DNA from: Purshia tridentata
Taxonomy: Eukaryota; Streptophyta; Magnoliopsida; Rosales; Rosaceae
Reading direction: 5' to 3'
Assembly: GCA_003254885.1 (NCBI GenBank)
Contig: QANT01002349.1
Location: 1-53,984 of the forward strand
DNA: 53,984 nt
The position numbers were made by a program, and so were the translations under genes. Position 1 is the stretch's first letter. The number at the start of each line of letters is the position of its first letter. Shown here one piece after another: positions 49,701-53,984 of the stretch. The notes beneath the pieces were generated by a model. It did no database searches and was not told the DNA's origin. It worked only from the letters and a program-made list of their open reading frames with translations.

Positions 49701-52700
49701 TTGAGCACACTAGATAAATCATCTTGTGCAACATCATTCCTTAAATCATCATCCACAGCAGGCACATCTGACAAGTTCGAACGTACATTGTCCATTTGCC
49801 TGTCAACTGAGTAATCATTAACTTGCTGGTCTCCACCATGATCATTGAGTGTGCGACCAGGCTCAGAGCTATCGGCTGGACTTCTTAAACCAGAAAGTTT
49901 CCCAGACAACCTAGGACTCAAAGGAAGAGGTGGTGAGGCAACAAAAGCAACATCAGCATCACTAGTTGCCGGTGTCAACGCAACAGGTTTTGATTCCGTA
50001 TTCGGAGTAGTAATATCTTTTGAAGTGATTGCCTCAACAGAACTAGAGCTTACAGGATACCTCATGCCAACTGCACCCTCAGAACTACCTACTTGGATGG
50101 TTGGTTTCAGTGCTGAATTCGATAGATCCAGAGCAAATCCTTCAGAACCTATTGCATCACGTGAAACACTAGAGTCCGACTTTTCTAAACCCACATTATC
50201 CAGTGGTGGAGGCAAGCACTTGGATAACTCCAAAGCATACTGCTGAATGGCTTGTGTCTGGACACAATAAACCTGAACAATGTGTTCCCCATGAGGTGAT
50301 ATACTTGTCCCAGTAAAACTTAAAATAGGCATAGTAACAGTAAATTCTGCTATGTAGTCCATGCATGTTGAAGCTGGATCAGGGCCAAATTCCAAGTGTA
50401 CAGCATATATAGCATTCTTCTTAGCATTTGCAAATAAGAGAAGGCCAGCTTGTGACAATGCTATGACTTGATTAAAGAATGCTTCCTCAACTCGGGGTTC
50501 AGCAGAACTCTTCAACTCTAATGTCTGGGTACATTTCCATGATTCAATATCACTGGGAAGCAGCCAACCCTCTTCGCTTGCCGAGGACCAGATCTTCACT
50601 TCCCGATTAAGTGGCCCCTGCAAAACGGTTTCATTTATAATTACAATAATATATTATAACATTCTTAGCTATCTAATATAGGCAGCAGTAGCACAATTAA
50701 AACACCTTATCATACAATGTAAAGAAATCAATGCTCATATACCACTGTGATAAGTATAATGTGATCTGGCCTGTGTGGAGCAGTCACAAATGTAGACGAA
50801 TAAACAGGATGTCCATCATGGGGTCTCAATACTAATAGCGGTTGTGCCTTGCGATCTTCCCAGATCTTTATCTGTAGCATCACATAAATTTTGTGTGGAA
50901 TCAGCAAAAAATCTTCCAAATCAATCAGAAAAATTTTAAAAATGTGTCTGCGTGCATGTGACATACAACCAATACTCATTTCTTTACCAGAATCCATATA
51001 ACTAATAAGCAAACAATCAAGTAGGGATGATATCCCAGCTGAATACCTACATTAAACTGAATTACAAACACATGCAATATAAACCATTTTTTCTACTTTT
51101 CGAAATGGAGAAGGCCTCTCTCATATGAATTTGAAATTGTAAGAACCGTTGTTTTCTCTCTTCCAATTCTTAAATTATTTCATACTACTATAAGAAAATT
51201 ATATAGTTAAAACCATGTAACTCAGTCACACTATCTTATAATCTATCCCCATCTCTATGTCTTCACAATTTCCTTGTGTTTAAACATAATTTAAAATTAA
51301 TCTACCGTGTCCAATTAGTGATGCACCACAAAAAGAGATTTGAAGCCCAAGAAAAAGATACCTTATCATACCACTTTTAAAGGATATAGAAACAGAGGCT
51401 GGATAACCATCACATTTTCTATGAAGCACAAATACCAAGGCAACCAGGTAGTGTTCCTTAAATTGTCTCCACTAGACGAAAATGTGGTTTAAAGTTTCCT
51501 ATTTACACTACACGAAAATACATGTATAGTGAAACAAAAATAAATAAAATTAAAGAATTGTGAAGATACATACAGTTCCATCCATAGAAGCAGAAACCAG
51601 ACGGGTGGTCATCCATTGGCACATTGACAAATCAGTCACTTCCCCATCATGTTTACCAACAAATTGAACCCCATCGATCAGCTTTTCAACAGGACATTTA
51701 AGAGGTTCATCTGCAGGGAGCACTTCACCCTTCACAACTTTAGTAGTATCAATTCTTAGTATACGTTTTCCAAACCCAACTACCAAAACCTCCTGTATGA
51801 TTGGTTTTTACAATAGTCAGAAGCAAAAGAAATAACATCCAACACCTTCAAAGACAAAAAAACAACCAAAAAAAATACAGAAAATAACAGTGAATACTAA
51901 AGGAATGGAGCTATAACTGTTTGTTTAAGATGAAACATTAAAAGAATGAATTACTTGTTTATGGCAATGCCAACAAACCCGTGGATGAACAGCTTCCCCC
52001 TCTCCAACTATTTGAATAGCAATAACAAGCTTTCCTGTGATTTGTGGCGTACCATCTGCATCTGGACCTTCAGAAATTTTCCATACATAAAGTCGTCCTT
52101 CTACACTCACACTGCACAAAATTATGTCAAATTATTAACCCAAAGAGAGACTATAGGAATCATATTAAAAAATGCGAAAAAAAAGCTACCTGGCCAAAAA
52201 ATGAACATCCTCAGCAAAGAAAGCCATGTCTGTGACCCTCTGACATAACAAGACATCACTTACATCAAGAGAAGATACTAAAACTTGGTATTTTCCCAAA
52301 CATTACAAAAATCCAATCTAGGGGAGATAGATCATACAATACAAAAGTTATTGCACAACTCTTTACATAAATATATGAACTCCCTACAATACAAAAGTTA
52401 TTGGACAGTTCTTTACATAAATAAACAAAACTACAATGTAAGTTATGAATTAAACCTGTGTATGAGCACGAAACAAAGATCTCAATGCAGTGTGTATATT
52501 CAAAACGCGAATGTTCCCCTGCTTCAATCCATAGCATATATACGACTTATTAACTGCAATTTGGCGGCCCAACACGAGCTGGGGATCCGAACCATACTTG
52601 GTTATCGGAGTAACTTCAAGCTGTGGCTGAACTTCACCCTGTAACCTAACATCTACATCATAGACCACGTGATCGCCAATCAAATGCCGGCCCTTCGGAA

Positions 52701-53301
52701 GCTTATTGCTCGGCATTCGAGTCGGGCCAGTAGGTGGCATGCCCATAGAAATAGTGGGCATGATAGAAACACCTGCAGAGACCTGTGACTCGGGCAGGGA
52801 TGACTGCTGCTCATGATTGGGGGGAGGAGCACCGAGAAGAGCCATGATTCGGGCACCAGAATTGGGGTTGCTATTGCTGTTGCTGTTGGGGTTGGGGTTG
52901 GATGAAGCAGTGGTCATGTTGTAATTACTGGGGGGTTGGAGGGGTGGGGTGGGAAACGAGAGAGACCTCTGGTGGACCAAGTGGTGGTCTTGAGGGTAAG
53001 GGATTTGGGGGTGGTTATGCGGGTGAGGCTGAGGGTGAGGGTGGTACTGGAATTGCTGGTGGTGAAACGCCGCCGTCTGGGGAGGGTAAGAGTAGGGACC
53101 AGAAGGTGGGGGAAAAGAGGCGGGTGGGATTGGGAACGCTGAATTCAAATTAGGGTTAGGGTTTTGGTTTGAATTATTGTGGGTTGGTGTTTGTGAACCT
53201 TGGGGCGATAGTGGTACTGGGTTTGTGGGTTTAAAGAATTTCTGCATGTCAAAAGGCGGTTGCTGCTGTGGTGGCGGATTTGGATTCCCAGAGGATGCCA
53301 T
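46721..53301 (-). CDS. VCS: VARICOSE / EDC4-type scaffold of the mRNA decapping complex
   Basis: Twelve exons: 52456-53301, 52190-52239, 51955-52111, 51574-51792, 50743-50871, 49049-50617, 48306-48665, 48112-48231, 47831-48001, 47370-47531, 47107-47232 and 46721-47029. All are GT-AG, sum to 4218 bases and give 1405 aa. The N-terminus (1-190) is low-complexity Pro/Asn/Gln/His. WD40 repeats follow (about 195-470; [38 protein letters not shown]). A long Ser-rich disordered linker is encoded by exon 6. Then come a coiled coil ([12 protein letters not shown] onward) and the conserved helical C-terminus ([20 protein letters not shown]). The protein bridges DCP1 and DCP2 in cytoplasmic P-bodies and is needed for decapping of many mRNAs in leaf development. 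Length and order match the family. It could equally be the VCR paralogue. Confidence 0.96.
48977..49048 (-). repeat. 36-bp tandem duplication at the start of VARICOSE intron 6
   Basis: A unit containing CAGGGAAAATTGAATT (plus-strand reading) starts at 48977 and again at 49013. It begins a few bases inside the intron after exon 6. Because 36 is a multiple of three, the exon 6 frame stays open through both copies and stops at 48968. Confidence 0.8.
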
Positions 53302-53984
53302 GAGAAAGCAGATCTATGTGTCTATCAAACTCAATGAGGAATTGCAGAGTGGGATTTGAATATTGTTTCTGTGTTTGGTGAAAGGGGAATGGGTTTGCAA
53401 AGGAGATAGGAATTGGGAATTTGGTTAGGGTTTGCAGAGAGTGAGATCTGAAGGGAGTGAACAGGAAGAAGAGGAGGCCTTGGAAGCCGCACAGCGAAAA
53501 TTAATCAATCAAAAACCCAACGAGGACTTTGGAGTGAAGAAGTGGGGACTTGGGGGAGACCAAATATAGTGTAGCAGTGATTGGGACAATGTTTCTGAAT
53601 TTTACAGTTGAGGCTTGGAGCTTTTGGAATATACTAATGGGCACCCCTTATATATGGAGAATGCATACTTTACGACTCAATTTTTTTCTTTTTTCCAGCA
53701 TTCTTATGTGAGGTGAATCCAATAATCCATAATATTGCAAGACTTATCTATAATTAATTATATAGGAAAGCTAAAAGTCCAATTTTTCTTCTTTTCATTA
53801 ATTAGACTTTGATTTTTTTGGTTTTTATATTATGGTTTAGTTCCACCCAAAATCTCATAACTAAACTTTAATATAACACTTTCATTAACTCATTTTATAC
53901 TTTATGTGAGAATGAGATAAAAAGTTAGGATTTACTCTCAAACTCATGAAAGAAAGTAACTCGAAAATATATATATATATATAT
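53302..53984. other. 5' leader and promoter of VARICOSE, end of window
   Basis: The first 250 bases are probably the 5' leader. No TATA box is evident close to the gene. An (AT)n run reaches the end of the window (53967-53984). Confidence 0.5.

Overview
This is plant nuclear DNA, almost certainly from a eudicot. The evidence is intron-rich genes with GT-AG (and some GC-AG) introns, AT-rich spacers, and plant-only families: cucumisin-type subtilases, a non-specific lipid-transfer-like protein, plant mTERFs, a PLS-type PPR protein, an S-domain receptor kinase and VARICOSE. The gene set would suit Rosaceae or a similar rosid, but I cannot fix the species. Three single-N positions (8363, 8753, 38502) each sit between near-identical copies of the same sequence, which looks like scaffold joining rather than biology.

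Layout. 0.5-3.4 kb: a small secreted 8-cysteine protein (+) and a four-exon plant-specific protein of unknown function (-). 3.4-6.1 kb: spacer. 6.1-25.5 kb: a cluster of four subtilisin-like serine protease genes. Copy A (+) is broken; copies B, C and D (-) are intact (739, 723 and 724 aa). A and D lie in the two arms of a large inverted duplication, with B and C in the loop. A DOMON-domain gene fragment and a long poly(A) tract lie between A and B. 25.5-29.7 kb: spacer with a candidate 1.2-kb terminal-inverted-repeat element carrying a 33-bp minisatellite. 29.7-33.9 kb: a tandem pair of mTERF genes (-), both encoding 381 aa. 35.7-37.8 kb: a two-exon PPR gene (-). 38.7-42.3 kb: a seven-exon G-type lectin S-receptor-like kinase (+), followed by a decayed copy of the PPR gene's 5' end. 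42.9-43.7 kb: a RING-H2 gene (-) and a dead RING fragment beside it. 45.2-45.6 kb: a small chloroplast-type J protein (+). 46.7-53.3 kb: a 12-exon VARICOSE/EDC4 gene (-) for the mRNA decapping scaffold.

The genes do not form one pathway. What links the region is local duplication at every scale: the inverted protease arms, the mTERF pair, the PPR and RING fragments, a 129-bp exon duplication, a 36-bp intron duplication and the minisatellite. I found no CRISPR array, rRNA, recognisable tRNA or clearly new biological system. The points most worth checking are the inverted duplication with its decayed arm, the family-wide GC-AG first intron, the duplicated splice acceptor in copy D, the collapsed repeats at the Ns, and a spliced 42-codon ORF upstream of the first mTERF gene. 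Exon coordinates were derived by hand from splice sites, reading frame and comparison between paralogues.
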